Shown: one piece after another, positions 18,913 through 28,506 of the stretch
Numbering within the stretch: position 1 is the first letter of the stretch
Layout of the letters: every line of letters starts with the position of its first letter
Source of the DNA: Candidatus Zixiibacteriota bacterium
GTDB taxonomy: Bacteria; RBG-13-66-14; B26-G2; WVWN01
Reading direction: 5' to 3'
DNA length: 64,000 nucleotides
Assembly (NCBI GenBank): GCA_030613505.1
Contig: JAUWLW010000008.1
Span: forward strand, 1-64,000
Made by a program: the position numbers and the translations under genes
The notes under the pieces: model-generated
Databases searched by the model: none
What the model was told of the DNA's origin: nothing
Seen by the model: only the letters and a program-made list of their open reading frames with translations

Positions 18913-19887
18913 TTACGTCAACTCAACTTGGGACGAATCACCGACGCTCAGCGACGCCGGCTTGCCATGGGCCGTCGCGCGGTCACCGATAATGGAGCTT
19001 TGGAGGATAAGGTTCTCGACCGCCGCGTACTCGCTCACGATGCTGTCCCGGACGATGGAATCTTTCAATATGGCGCCTCCCGCTACCGACACGTTAGGCC
19101 CGATTATCGAGTTCTGGATAGCAGCACTCTCGTCTATCCATACCGGCGGTATAATAATGGACCCCGGTCTCTTCGGCACTTCCTCAACCCGCGCCAAAAG
19201 GGACCTGTTGGTCTCGAGCAAAGCGGCCGGCTCGCCGCAGTCGTACCACCCCTCGATAGGGAAAGTCTCTATCTCGTGGCCGGCGTCGACCATCAACTGT
19301 AGGGCGTCGGTAAGTTGGTACTCGCCCCGCGTCTTGATATCTTCCTCGACGATGCGATCTATACTCTTCACCAGTAATTCGGGGTCGCTTATGTAATAAA
19401 CACCCGCGATGGCCAACGTGGAAATCGGTGTCTGGGGCTTCTCCACGAGCTTTATCACGCGCTCGCCGTCGAGCACGACGACGCCGAAGCGTCGCGGGTC
19501 GTCCACGACGCGCACGCCGAGGGCCGAAACACCCTTCTTCACGATTCGGGGCAAGTCAGCCTGGAAAATAGTATCTCCCAGTACGATGAGGAAGGGCCCG
19601 TCGTCCAAGTAATCCCGCGCTTCGCGTAGCGCGTGCGCGATGCCGAGTGTCTCCTTCTGAACGACGAAGCGGAGCGGCTTTTGTATTTTTTTCTCAAGGA
19701 AAGCCCTGAGCTTATCGCCGAGGTAGCCTATAATAAAGACGTACTCGTCGGGTTCAACCGAAGAGATCTCGTCCAAAATATATTCGATTATAGTCTTCCC
19801 GGCGACGTGCAGCATCGCCTTCGGAACGGTATGGGTATGGGGGCGCAGGCGGGTGCCTTGGCCCGCTACCGGTATAACCACTTTCAT
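18913..19887 (-). CDS. NDP-sugar pyrophosphorylase (nucleotidyltransferase) with C-terminal beta-helix
   Basis: 324-aa sugar-1-phosphate nucleotidyltransferase. It opens with IPVAGQGTRLRPHTHTVPKA, the nucleotide-binding signature, and has the FLIVLGDTIF metal/NTP motif and VGDDPRRFGVVVLD-type substrate loop (here VDDPRRFGVVVLD). The C-terminal third has hexapeptide-like repeats (SIIGPNVSVAGGAILKDSIV) of a left-handed beta-helix. RmlA-like or GalU-like activity (dTTP or UTP with glucose-1-phosphate) is likely, but the base is not certain. GGGAGG precedes the ATG. rdgB is 36 bp upstream in the same direction. Confidence 0.85.
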   Translation of the reverse strand: MKVVIPVAGQGTRLRPHTHTVPKAMLHVAGKTIIEYILDEISSVEPDEYVFIIGYLGDKLRAFLEKKIQKPLRFVVQKETLGIAHALREARDYLDDGPFLIVLGDTIFQADLPRIVKKGVSALGVRVVDDPRRFGVVVLDGERVIKLVEKPQTPISTLAIAGVYYISDPELLVKSIDRIVEEDIKTRGEYQLTDALQLMVDAGHEIETFPIEGWYDCGEPAALLETNRSLLARVEEVPKRPGSIIIPPVWIDESAAIQNSIIGPNVSVAGGAILKDSIVRDSIVSEYAAVENLILQSSIIGDRATAHGKPASLSVGDSSQVELT

Positions 19888-19923
19888 TTCTACCTCCCGT
19901 AATAACTTCGCTAACCCGGGGAG

Positions 19924-20508
19924 TTATATTTCCTCTAGGAACGTTTTTATCGCTTGGAACGCACGCGTTCGGTGGCTAATCTCGTTCTTCTCCTCGGACG
20001 TCATCTCGGCAAACGTACATTCGTAACCCGCCGGGATAAATAACGGATCGTAGCCGAACCCGCCGGTTCCGCGGGAGCCGTCCGCTATTCGCCCTTCGAC
20101 CTCGCCGCGCGCAAGCCATTCCCGGCCGTCGGGGATTACCAAGGCGGCGACGCAAACGAACCGCGCTCCCCTTGCACGCGCCGGCACGCCGTCGAGTTCG
20201 CGCAGCAATTTATCGTTATTGGCTACCGGGTCGCACGCCGGCCCCGCGTACCGGCTCGAGCGCACGCCCGGTGCGCCTCCCAAAGCGTCTACTTCCAATC
20301 CCGAGTCGTCGGCCAACGCCGGGACGCCCGCGGCCCGCGTTACGGCGCGCCCCTTCACAAGCGCGTTTTCCTCGTACGTATCACCATCCTCGGGCGGTAG
20401 CTCAATTCCAGCCAACGCCTCCAGCGCCGCGACGTCCGCGGCCGGGCCGACTATCGCCAATACCTCCGCGAGCTTACCGGCGTTACTGGTAGCGAGTACG
20501 ACGCGCAT
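19924..20508 (-). CDS. rdgB: XTP/dITP diphosphatase (non-canonical purine NTP pyrophosphatase)
   Basis: House-cleaning nucleotidase of the Ham1/RdgB family that hydrolyses dITP, ITP and XTP to monophosphates. Family motifs: VLATSNAGKLAEV at the N-terminus, YEENALVKGRAVTRAAGVPALADDSGL split by short text, the substrate loop GTGGFGYDPLF, and SHRTRAF near the end. The tracked ORF begins at a TTG at 20520; the ATG at 20508 gives the usual MxxVLATxN start and is preferred. It begins 12 bp after the stop of the DUF4091-type gene, suggesting co-transcription. Confidence 0.94.
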   Translation of the reverse strand: MRVVLATSNAGKLAEVLAIVGPAADVAALEALAGIELPPEDGDTYEENALVKGRAVTRAAGVPALADDSGLEVDALGGAPGVRSSRYAGPACDPVANNDKLLRELDGVPARARGARFVCVAALVIPDGREWLARGEVEGRIADGSRGTGGFGYDPLFIPAGYECTFAEMTSEEKNEISHRTRAFQAIKTFLEEI

Positions 20509-20520
20509 ACCGCAACCCAA

Positions 20521-22992
20521 CTACTCGAAAACTATGAGTTTCACGTCATCGATTATGATCTTATAAGACTCAGCGTCTACTCTTCCGCCATACGCCACGA
20601 GGCCGTCGGCCTCGAAACCGACCCCCACGATACGGGTCAGGTCGGGGCGGTAGGCCCCTTTAACGACGCACGAGCCATCCCGCTTAATCTCGAACCTGGG
20701 TTCGCCGGACCGAGGCAAGTTCTTAATCCGGAACGAGACGCGTGTCCACGCGCGCGGCCTGAGCGAAATACGGCGTCGGAACTGTCGATCGATGTCCAGC
20801 GTCTCATCGTCTAAAAGGAGCAGCCATATATCCACTATGAAATCGTTGGGATTGTAAGCGCCGAATTCAAGGCGGTGGTGTTTCGAAAAATCCTTGAGGC
20901 GGGGGTATAAGTTCACTATACGACCTATCCGGCCGACGGGGAATTCCGCCGCGAGCGCGACCTTACCCTCGTGTACGACGTCGAGTTCCTCCGATACCGC
21001 CAGCGCGTCGCTTTGGTCGCCACTCAACCAAAACGCGGCGTCGATCCCCGCCTCGAAATCGAACAAGGGCAACAAGCCCTTCAAACGTCGATAGAGCGTT
21101 ACGCCGCCACCCCGCGTTTCCCCGCTCCTGAAACCCGGGGCCGAAACCTCAAAAACGCCCCTTCCATCTTTAAACCGCAACGAGTACGAACCGTCCTCGC
21201 CGGTATACGTAGCGAACGCACCGCTCGCGACGCGGGCGTGGTATATAGGATTACCCTTCGCGTCGGCAACGCGCCCGGCCACATCCGCCCGCCGCCCCGC
21301 CGGCGGGCCGCCGCCCAATTCCGCAAGCAAAGCCTGACGCATTTCGAATATTTGGTTATTACCGAGGTCACGCGCCGAAACGTCGGCCAAGTCGTTCACA
21401 GCGTACGGTAGCAGCGATTGCAACCGCTCCCGGACGTAATCGCGGCCCCGTTTCTTCTCGACCATTTTGAAAAGCGCCCAGTCCTCTAAACCCTGGCGAA
21501 GCAGCTCGAGTCGAACCGACGATACCGGTTTTTCAACGCCGGCGGGGCCTCCCGGATAGAACCACGTCCCGAGGCCGTTGCCGAACGCCGCAGCCGTCCC
21601 GGCCATAGGGTCGTCCAACCACGGGTTCTTCGGCCGCACGGCGTCCGCGGGAGGCGCGAGCACCGCTAACCCCTCAGCGCCCCAGAGGTAGCCGTACCAC
21701 GATATCAACCTCGGACCTGCGCGTCGGCCGTCCAGAACGTCGCCGCCCGAGCCGTCGACGCGGATGAAGTACTGATGCCCCCGGCGTAAGTTTTGATAAC
21801 GCTCGGGGCAAACGGCCACGTCGTGGAACGTAGGCAGCCAATAAGATACCGCTCCCGCGAGCAACGCCGCCGGCGCGCCGCGGTAGGGCGACGTCGCCGC
21901 GGCCAACGCGGGTTCGCCAGGCCACGCCGACGCGGCTTTTCTCAAGTCGAACCACCACGTCGCGGAAGGCGCCCCTTCCTTAAACGGAGAAGGCGAACCT
22001 CCGTCGAACGCCGCCCATATGACCGGCGCCGTCGGCTTCTCGTCGCCGAACGCGCCGTATAGCGTCCGATACTCCTCGGCCATCTCGTCGACTTCCGGTT
22101 TCTCGTCCTCAGCCGTGGGCGACAAATAGAAGAAGGTCGGACCGGTCGCGCGGGCCGCTTCGGCCCAATCCCCGGCGGCCCTCTTCGCGCTTGTCGTCAA
22201 GCGGCGCTGCGAGTATCCCCCGTCGAGGGGGCTAACGTCCCGGCTCGAGAGTAAGTCCAAATACGGTTCCAACTTATCTTTCTTGACCGGCAGTTCCGGC
22301 CTACGCTCTTCCCACGCCGCGACGGCGCGGTAGTCCGGCTCGAGGAACGCGGGCGGACGCAACGACGGCTCGAGCGTTTCGGCGAGCACCTCGACTTCCA
22401 GCTTCAGCGTCTGCGGTTCGGCAGTCTTTGCCTTCACCGTTATGTAGCCGACGTATTTCCCCGCCTTCGTGTCGGCGGGGATTTCCACCAACACGAACAG
22501 CGGTTGCGCTTGCGCTTTGGCGAGGTCGAACGGTTCGCCGAGCGGCGGCAACGCGTCGGGAACGTCGCCCGCGCGGCCACGGTAGTCGCTGGCCTTCTCC
22601 ACCGTCAGATAGTATTCGAAATATATAGAAATGCGGTCGACGCCGATCTGCGCTCCGCCGGGCCCTACCAGCGGCCCAACTTCCAACTCGACGTCGTTTA
22701 CGTTGCCGTAATCGGCGTTTACTACCAACTGGAAAGCTTCGGTTTCGCCGCGGAGCGCCGTTAAGCGAACGGCGGAACCGTCGTAGATGTAGTTATCCGC
22801 CTCGAAAAAGGCGTCCCGGGTGATCAATTCGTCCGGCCCCGTCGCCCAGATCTTGAATTTATCGACGAAGGTAACGCCGTGGTACTGCGTGTAAACTTCG
22901 ACCCGCTCCAGCTTTCTTTCGCCGGGCCGGCAACCGACGACGCACGACGACGCCGCGGCGACGAAACCGAGGAGTTGGATGAAACGACGCAT
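20521..22992 (-). CDS. Lipoprotein with DUF4091-type glycoside-hydrolase-like domain and carboxypeptidase-regulatory domain
   Basis: 823-aa exported protein. The signal peptide ends in VVGC, a lipobox. The central part resembles DUF4091 proteins, a family with a glycoside-hydrolase-like barrel; its most recognisable stretch is GNGLGTWFYPGG...SSVRLELLRQGLEDW (residues ~490-540). A carboxypeptidase regulatory-like domain follows (GRVADAKGNPIYHARVASG, ~595-665), then a beta-rich C-terminal module of about 150 aa resembling carbohydrate-binding jelly rolls (YNPNDFIVDIWLLLLDDE). A role in glycan binding or hydrolysis at the cell surface is inference. It lies 3 bp downstream of prmC, in a run of minus-strand genes. 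Confidence 0.75.
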   Translation of the reverse strand: MRRFIQLLGFVAAASSCVVGCRPGERKLERVEVYTQYHGVTFVDKFKIWATGPDELITRDAFFEADNYIYDGSAVRLTALRGETEAFQLVVNADYGNVNDVELEVGPLVGPGGAQIGVDRISIYFEYYLTVEKASDYRGRAGDVPDALPPLGEPFDLAKAQAQPLFVLVEIPADTKAGKYVGYITVKAKTAEPQTLKLEVEVLAETLEPSLRPPAFLEPDYRAVAAWEERRPELPVKKDKLEPYLDLLSSRDVSPLDGGYSQRRLTTSAKRAAGDWAEAARATGPTFFYLSPTAEDEKPEVDEMAEEYRTLYGAFGDEKPTAPVIWAAFDGGSPSPFKEGAPSATWWFDLRKAASAWPGEPALAAATSPYRGAPAALLAGAVSYWLPTFHDVAVCPERYQNLRRGHQYFIRVDGSGGDVLDGRRAGPRLISWYGYLWGAEGLAVLAPPADAVRPKNPWLDDPMAGTAAAFGNGLGTWFYPGGPAGVEKPVSSVRLELLRQGLEDWALFKMVEKKRGRDYVRERLQSLLPYAVNDLADVSARDLGNNQIFEMRQALLAELGGGPPAGRRADVAGRVADAKGNPIYHARVASGAFATYTGEDGSYSLRFKDGRGVFEVSAPGFRSGETRGGGVTLYRRLKGLLPLFDFEAGIDAAFWLSGDQSDALAVSEELDVVHEGKVALAAEFPVGRIGRIVNLYPRLKDFSKHHRLEFGAYNPNDFIVDIWLLLLDDETLDIDRQFRRRISLRPRAWTRVSFRIKNLPRSGEPRFEIKRDGSCVVKGAYRPDLTRIVGVGFEADGLVAYGGRVDAESYKIIIDDVKLIVFE

Positions 22993-22995
22993 TAC

Positions 22996-23886
22996 TTAAA
23001 TACCGCTCGCCTTTCGCGCGCGCACGTACCTGTCGCGTCCGGCGAGGTCTCGGCTTACCTCCACGTCGCCGACGGTGCTTAATATGTCGGAAACAACTTC
23101 GCCGCAGCTTTCCGCTATCTCTACCGCTACGACGCCGCCTTCCCTTAATATCTTTGCGGCTAGCGCCGCGATAACCGGGTAGAATGCCAAGCCGTCGACG
23201 CCGCCGTCCAACGCCGCCCGCGGCTCCCATTCGCGGACTTCCACCGGCAGCGTCGGAATTACGGCCGTCTCCACGTACGGCGGGTTGGCGACGACCAGGT
23301 CGGCCGCCGGGAGCCGCGATGCAATCCCCTCGTCCCTTATGTCGCCGACGACCACGTCGACGCGTACGTCGTACGCCGACGCGTTATCCGTAAGTAGCGA
23401 AGCCGCGCTCTCGTCGGCCTCCACCGCGACGACGCGCGCGTCGGCGCGGCGCCGCGCCAGATAGATAGCGAGCGGCCCAACGCCGGCGAAAAGGTCCACG
23501 ATTACAGGCGCGTCTGTATCGACGATGGACTCCTCGGCCCATAAGGCCAAACCCTCCGTCTCGGGCCGCGGGATAAACACACCCGGCGCGACGGCCAAGC
23601 TCAACCCCACGAAGGGCGCCGTGCCGATTATTAATTGGAGCGGCTCCCCGCCGCCGCGGCGGCGGGTAAGATCCGCTAATCGCCCAAAGGCGGCCGCCGG
23701 CGCGACATCCCGAACGTGTTTGGCGAACTCGCAAACATCCCATCCGTACGCGTATGCCGTCAGCGCCGCGGCGTCGGCTCCGGGTGACGGCACCCCCGCC
23801 AGCGCCAACTCGGCTTCGGCCCACTCCCGGAGATGGCCGGCGGTCTTGGGCGCCGTTTCGTACGATACGTAAGGCGTTGGTGTCAT
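22996..23886 (-). CDS. prmC: Peptide chain release factor N5-glutamine methyltransferase
   Basis: SAM-dependent enzyme that methylates the Gln of the GGQ motif in release factors RF1 and RF2. The 296-aa protein has the family N-terminal helical domain, the SAM-binding VDLFAGVGPLAIYLA (residue ~110), and the catalytic VVANPPYVE motif. It starts 2 bp after the prfA stop, so the enzyme is encoded directly with its substrate, an arrangement common across bacteria. Confidence 0.95.
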   Translation of the reverse strand: MTPTPYVSYETAPKTAGHLREWAEAELALAGVPSPGADAAALTAYAYGWDVCEFAKHVRDVAPAAAFGRLADLTRRRGGGEPLQLIIGTAPFVGLSLAVAPGVFIPRPETEGLALWAEESIVDTDAPVIVDLFAGVGPLAIYLARRRADARVVAVEADESAASLLTDNASAYDVRVDVVVGDIRDEGIASRLPAADLVVANPPYVETAVIPTLPVEVREWEPRAALDGGVDGLAFYPVIAALAAKILREGGVVAVEIAESCGEVVSDILSTVGDVEVSRDLAGRDRYVRARKASGI

Positions 23887-23888
23887 AT

Positions 23889-24965
23889 TTACTCCGCCGC
23901 GGCGAGCAATTTTTCGCTTTCGGCCGCAGCCAGCGTATCTATTATCTCGTCCAAATCGCCGTCCAGGACGTTGTGAAGGCGGTAAAGGGTTAACGCTACG
24001 CGGTGGTCAGTCACGCGGCTTTGGGGAAAGTTATAGGTCCGTATACGCTCGGACCGGTCGCCCGTCCCCACCATGGACCGGCGCCTATCGGCCCTCTCCG
24101 CGTCAGCTTCCTCCTGGGCTTTCGCGAGCAAACGAGCTTGTAAAATTTTCATCGCCTTGGCCCGGTTCTTGATTTGGGACCTCTCGTCCTGGCAGGTTGC
24201 TACCACACCGGTCGGTACGTGGGTGATTCGAACCGCCGAATCGGTAGTGTTTACGCCCTGGCCGCCCGGGCCGGTCGAACGGAAGACGTCGACGCGTATA
24301 TCCTCGGGCGCCACCGCTACCTCTACTTCGTCCGCCTCCGGCAGGACCGCCACCGTAACCGCGGAGGTGTGGATGCGGCCCTGGCTCTCGGTCTCCGGTA
24401 CACGCTGGACGCGGTGCACGCCGGACTCGTACTTCAAGCGCGAGTACGCGCCGCGGCCTTCGACGCCGAATATTACCTCCTTGAAACCGCCTATCCCGGT
24501 CGGATGCGAGTTCATGACGTCGACGCGCCACCCGGCGCGTTCGGCATATCGCTGGTACATCTTGAGTAGGTCCGCCGCGAATAACGCCGATTCCTCGCCG
24601 CCGGTCCCGGCGCGAACCTCGACGATGACGTTTCGTTCGTCGTTGGGGTCCTTGGGCAGGAGGAGCAACCGGAAATTTTGTTCCGCTTCGTCGAGGGCAA
24701 CCTTCAACCCCTCGAGCTCGCCCCGCGCGAGGTCCTTCATCGCCGGGTCGTCGTCGCCTTCCATTATGGCGCGGGTATCGGCGATCTCGCGCTCGAGTTC
24801 GCGAACACGTTTACCTGCGGCGACGAGCTCGTCGAGCTCGCGGCGGCGCCGGCCCAACTCCGCGAGGCGTCTGTGGTCCGAGGCTACCGCCGGGTCGGCG
24901 AGCTTATCGTTCACTCGCATAAGCTCGTCCTCGGCGATTTCCAACGATTTCATGAGGTCTGCCAT
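23889..24965 (-). CDS. prfA: Peptide chain release factor 1
   Basis: RF1, which recognises UAA and UAG and triggers peptide release. The GGQ loop ([20 protein letters not shown]) is intact. The stop-codon recognition tripeptide PxT is present as [15 protein letters not shown], which separates it from RF2. I choose the ATG at 24965 (MADLMKSLE, 358 aa) over the TTG at 24971. The start lies just past the TGA stop of the DUF1385 gene. RF1 does not read UGA, so it would not compete at the UGA codons of the candidate selenoproteins in this window. Confidence 0.97.
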   Translation of the reverse strand: MADLMKSLEIAEDELMRVNDKLADPAVASDHRRLAELGRRRRELDELVAAGKRVRELEREIADTRAIMEGDDDPAMKDLARGELEGLKVALDEAEQNFRLLLLPKDPNDERNVIVEVRAGTGGEESALFAADLLKMYQRYAERAGWRVDVMNSHPTGIGGFKEVIFGVEGRGAYSRLKYESGVHRVQRVPETESQGRIHTSAVTVAVLPEADEVEVAVAPEDIRVDVFRSTGPGGQGVNTTDSAVRITHVPTGVVATCQDERSQIKNRAKAMKILQARLLAKAQEEADAERADRRRSMVGTGDRSERIRTYNFPQSRVTDHRVALTLYRLHNVLDGDLDEIIDTLAAAESEKLLAAAE

Positions 24966-24967
24966 AA

Positions 24968-25957
24968 TCAATCCCCCGCTTCGCGCGGCCCTCCCACGGC
25001 GCCGCCCTCCTCCTCTTCGACCCGCCGAAACGACGATAGCGCCACTTCGATCATACCGTCGTCCGGCTCCCGCGTGGTCAGGAATTGCGTAAGCATCCCG
25101 GGCAGGAGGAAAACATTTACTATCTTATTATCGGGGAAACGACTTCCCAAACGTATCACCTCGTACGCCACGCCCGCTATCGGTATTATGAGCGCCAACC
25201 GGACCAACAACTTCGTTATAAAGTTAATGTCGCCGGGAAGCAGCGTGAAGACGACGGAATGGAAAAGTATCAAAATCAGGAGCAATATGATTATAAAGGA
25301 CGTCCCGCAACGAGGGTGGAAACGGCTCGCCGCGGGAACGTTTTCCGCTCGGGGCTCGCGGCCGTGTTCGAACGTATTTATGACCTTGTGCTCGGCGCCG
25401 TGGTAGGCGAACATCCTCCTGACGTCCTTGAGCATCGATATCGCCAATAGATATCCCAAAAACACGATTATACGCAACAATCCGTCCACCAGGTTAAATA
25501 TTACCGCCCCTTCCGTGGTGACGCCCAACGGCTCTTTGAGTAGGTACGCCGCACCGTACGGCACGCCGACGAAGAGCACCAACCCGAATGCCAGCGAAAA
25601 CGCCACGACGCCCGCCTTTTCCCAAAAGGAAGCTTTTCTTCTTTCTTGACCTTCCTTCGGGGGTTCGGCGATTTCCGCGGAAAACATAAGTGCTTTAATC
25701 CCAAGCGCGAGAGACTCGTACAACGCCGCGGCGCCGCGGATAACCGGTAGCTTCCACGGTAATTTGGAGGTAATTGACAGGTGCTCCCGGGCCTCCGTTA
25801 CGATCTCCCCCGCCGGATTTCGCACCGCGACGGCGTACGCGTGAGGCGAGCGGAACATTACGCCCTCGATAACGGCCTGGCCTCCGATGAAGGGGCGCCG
25901 GCCCTTGGCCGAAATCTGTAGAATGCCCACGGCAACTCCGTTACTTAACCGTTGCAC
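24968..25957 (-). CDS. DUF1385 family membrane protein
   Basis: 329-aa polytopic membrane protein of the DUF1385 family, recognised by [22 protein letters not shown] at the N-terminus, the [17 protein letters not shown] region, and [16 protein letters not shown] with conserved His residues, followed by [10 protein letters not shown]. About four to five TM helices are visible. Biochemical function is unknown. Its position directly before prfA-prmC is a frequent bacterial arrangement. It ends in TGA, evidence that TGA is a normal stop in this genome. The GTG start lacks a clear Shine-Dalgarno element. Confidence 0.88.
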   Translation of the reverse strand: MQRLSNGVAVGILQISAKGRRPFIGGQAVIEGVMFRSPHAYAVAVRNPAGEIVTEAREHLSITSKLPWKLPVIRGAAALYESLALGIKALMFSAEIAEPPKEGQERRKASFWEKAGVVAFSLAFGLVLFVGVPYGAAYLLKEPLGVTTEGAVIFNLVDGLLRIIVFLGYLLAISMLKDVRRMFAYHGAEHKVINTFEHGREPRAENVPAASRFHPRCGTSFIIILLLILILFHSVVFTLLPGDINFITKLLVRLALIIPIAGVAYEVIRLGSRFPDNKIVNVFLLPGMLTQFLTTREPDDGMIEVALSSFRRVEEEEGGAVGGPREAGD

Positions 25958-26221
25958 TGATTAACCAGAAAGCTGACCCCAAACTAGTATTCCGCTAATA
26001 TTATAAATGACGAACCGCACCGGGTCAACATCGCCGCAGCCTAAACCGCCAATAATCCGTAAAAACCGCCGCCGGAGGCGACGTAAAGCAATTCTCCAAA
26101 CCGCAGCGTCGCGACGGCCTGGCGCTTAACGCTATATTCTTAAAACTCGTTCAAAGCCCAAGCGTAAACCCGGTGAGCTCGTACTTAAAGACGCCGGCAA
26201 CGAGAGCGGCCGTAGCGCCCG

Positions 26222-26986
26222 TTAAAGCGGCCCGCGCTTCGCCGCGATCACGGCCTCGGTTTTCCTCAACTCCCGTTCCGCCTCCGCGGCGTACGGCGAA
26301 AGGCGATGATAGTCGAGGACGTACCGGTAGGTTTTTACGGCTTCGTCTAACTTCCCGGTTTCGCGATAACACTCGGCCAAGCCCATCGCTACCGGCACCG
26401 ACGGGAATTCACCACGGTAGTTATCGAATATTTGCCGGTATTTCGAAATGGCCGCGTCGTAGTTACCCAACGCCTTATCGCAGTCCGCGACGCCTACGGC
26501 CGCCAGCACTTCCTCCAAACCCGACGATTTCGCCTCAACCTTAGCGAACAGCTCCTGCGCTTCCTCGTACTCGCCACGGTCGAAGTAGAGGGATGCCAAC
26601 TCGTACGTAGCAGCCCGACCGGTCCCGGTGTCGCCGAAACGATTTACCAAGTTCTCGAGTTCAGCCGACGTCTTAGCCGCGAGCTCATCTTCGTCCAACT
26701 TCCCTTCCTCGCCCGCCGCCTCCGCGGCTTTTTTAACCTCGTCGGCGATCCTCTCCTGAACGTGGGCGTACGCCCGGGCGGCCCGCACCTCTCGGTCCCG
26801 GCGGTACCAGGCATAACCGCCAACTGCCGTCCCGGCGATCGCAACGCTGCCGGCTACGGCCGCGATAACCTTCCATCTCTTGACTACCGGTTTTATAATT
26901 CTTCGAAAACGGGTTTCGGCCACCGCCTCGGCCGGCCTCCTGGCCCGCTTCAGTATAGCCTTCTCTTTTCTCTTCTTTATCTTCAT
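26222..26986 (-). CDS. Single-TM tetratricopeptide-repeat protein
   Basis: 254 aa. A very basic N-terminal segment (KIKKRKEKAILKRARR) is followed by one TM helix at about residues 38-58 (VIAAVAGSVAIAGTAVGGYAWY), then a periplasmic helical region with TPR units (TYELASLYFDRGEYEEAQELF; ANYDAAISKYRQIFDNY-like). The layout resembles YfgM/YbgF-type envelope TPR proteins. It is the last gene of the long atp-polyprenyl synthase-resB-ccsA run, 19 bp after ccsA, so it may assist that membrane system; this is inference. Confidence 0.78.
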   Translation of the reverse strand: MKIKKRKEKAILKRARRPAEAVAETRFRRIIKPVVKRWKVIAAVAGSVAIAGTAVGGYAWYRRDREVRAARAYAHVQERIADEVKKAAEAAGEEGKLDEDELAAKTSAELENLVNRFGDTGTGRAATYELASLYFDRGEYEEAQELFAKVEAKSSGLEEVLAAVGVADCDKALGNYDAAISKYRQIFDNYRGEFPSVPVAMGLAECYRETGKLDEAVKTYRYVLDYHRLSPYAAEAERELRKTEAVIAAKRGPL

Positions 26987-27005
26987 GCGTCTAACGTCCT
27001 ATCGA

Positions 27006-28502
27006 TTAAGGGCCTAAAAAAGGCTGGCCGTTGAATATCGCGCCAGCGAAAAGCGCGCACACCGCCGCGGCGAACGTTAAAATCGCCAACGCGGCGGCGC
27101 CGTTCCCCCGCCAACCACGCCCGTGACGAGCGTGCAGATAAGCCGTCGCGAGGGCTAAGACGACCAGCGAGGCTACGTCGCCCCTTTCCCAGTTCCACCA
27201 CGCCGCGCGGGCTTGTTGGGCCCAAATCGCACCCGCAACCAACACCCCCACCGCGAACAAGGGATACCCCAGCGTTATCGCGCGGCGCTCGATAACGCCC
27301 AAGTCGTCCCCGGAAGGGAACCGCGCCGAAGCGCGCGGGGACCTAAAAAGCCGAAAAACCGCGGCCGCAAATCCAACGGCGAATGCCCCCTCGCCTAAGC
27401 TCGCCAGCACGGCGCGCGCCGAAAACCACCCCGACTGCAGCGCCGGCGCGAGCTGCGTTTCCACACCCGAAGGAAACAAAGACGCCGCAACGCCGAACAT
27501 TACTGCCGCAGGCATAAGTACCAAGCCGAGGAACCCGCCCCGCGTCTTCAAATAGAAAATGAGGAATAATAGTACGACGCTCCACGAAAATAGCAGCAAT
27601 AGTTCGTATGGGCCGGCAACCGGCAAGTGGCCGGCGATTACAGATCGCGCCGCCAGCGCCGCCGTTACGAGAACGAACCCCGCCAACGCCGCCCCCGCGC
27701 CGCTATCGGCGACGGCGCGCCTACCGACCGCCGCCCATACGAAGAAAAGCAACGCCGACGCGGCGTACAGGCCGAAGCCGACCTTTAGAACGCCAAACTT
27801 ATCCAGGTACGTTTCGAGCGATAGCTTCGCCGGCGACGGGTAGCCCGGTTGCTTTTTAAGAGCGGCCGCCAACGGCCCGGCCGCCAGGCGCACAGCCGCG
27901 GCGTCGCGTTTCTCGTAGGCTTCGCTTAATCCGCGTACGCGACGCCAAATTAGGTTTTCTTTGTTGAGTGGCCGCCACCCCGCAACGTCCGAACCCGGGA
28001 CAACGAGCAGGCCGTACCACGACAAGCGGTGCAAAGCCGCGGCCCGACGAACGACGTCCGTCACTGCTCGTTCGACGTCGCCGCCGCCGAAAGATCCCGG
28101 ACTATGCACGACGCCCGGCATGACGACGCCCTCGAACTCCCGCAACGACAACCACCTGTCTTCGGGCACGCCCGGCACTTCCCCTCCCTCGACGTAGATG
28201 AGTCGGCCGTCTCGACGGTATTCCGGGTCCAATATCGCAAGCCAGACGGCAGCGTCCGCGTTATCGCCTAAGTCGCCGTCGCGAACGTCTCCCCGCCCTT
28301 TAAGGAGATTATAACGGCTACGCGCGAACGTCCGCCAAGGCATGGGCCTATCGACCTTAACCGCCACCCCCTTAAATATTTCGCTTAGACTTGCCCCTTC
28401 GACAAACTCCAGGCGGCCCGAAAAATCGCCCCCTCCTTCCGCCGCCGAAGCAACCGCAACCGAAAACGCGAAAACGAACGCCCATAGTACTCCCAATCGC
28501 AT
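27006..28502 (-). CDS. CcsA-like cytochrome c assembly (haem-handling) membrane protein, divergent
   Basis: 498 aa. The N-terminal ~240 residues are a signal-like helix plus an extracytoplasmic domain; the C-terminal half has about eight TM helices of the CcmC/CcsA fold. It sits 4 bp after resB, the usual partner in system II cytochrome c maturation. The haem-handling residues are unusual. The WWD-type segment reads WAQQARAAWWNWERGD where the family has WxxYWxWDPKE. The external His preceding it appears to be Arg (GWFSARAVLASLGEGAF), and the protein stops before the usual C-terminal GLHSY His. The TM-helix His is kept (AYLHARHGRGW). Function as a true synthase is therefore doubtful. Confidence 0.72.
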   Translation of the reverse strand: MRLGVLWAFVFAFSVAVASAAEGGGDFSGRLEFVEGASLSEIFKGVAVKVDRPMPWRTFARSRYNLLKGRGDVRDGDLGDNADAAVWLAILDPEYRRDGRLIYVEGGEVPGVPEDRWLSLREFEGVVMPGVVHSPGSFGGGDVERAVTDVVRRAAALHRLSWYGLLVVPGSDVAGWRPLNKENLIWRRVRGLSEAYEKRDAAAVRLAAGPLAAALKKQPGYPSPAKLSLETYLDKFGVLKVGFGLYAASALLFFVWAAVGRRAVADSGAGAALAGFVLVTAALAARSVIAGHLPVAGPYELLLLFSWSVVLLFLIFYLKTRGGFLGLVLMPAAVMFGVAASLFPSGVETQLAPALQSGWFSARAVLASLGEGAFAVGFAAAVFRLFRSPRASARFPSGDDLGVIERRAITLGYPLFAVGVLVAGAIWAQQARAAWWNWERGDVASLVVLALATAYLHARHGRGWRGNGAAALAILTFAAAVCALFAGAIFNGQPFLGP

Positions 28503-28506
28503 CGCG

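Noticed and set aside
24073-25092. 339-aa + strand ORF antisense to prfA
   Set aside because: Ser/Arg-rich shadow of a clear prfA gene; typical of GC-rich antisense frames.
25958-26221. Possible gene or RNA in the 264-bp gap downstream of the TPR gene
   Set aside because: No ORF with coding character, tRNA fold or clear hairpin was found; I see nothing in it.
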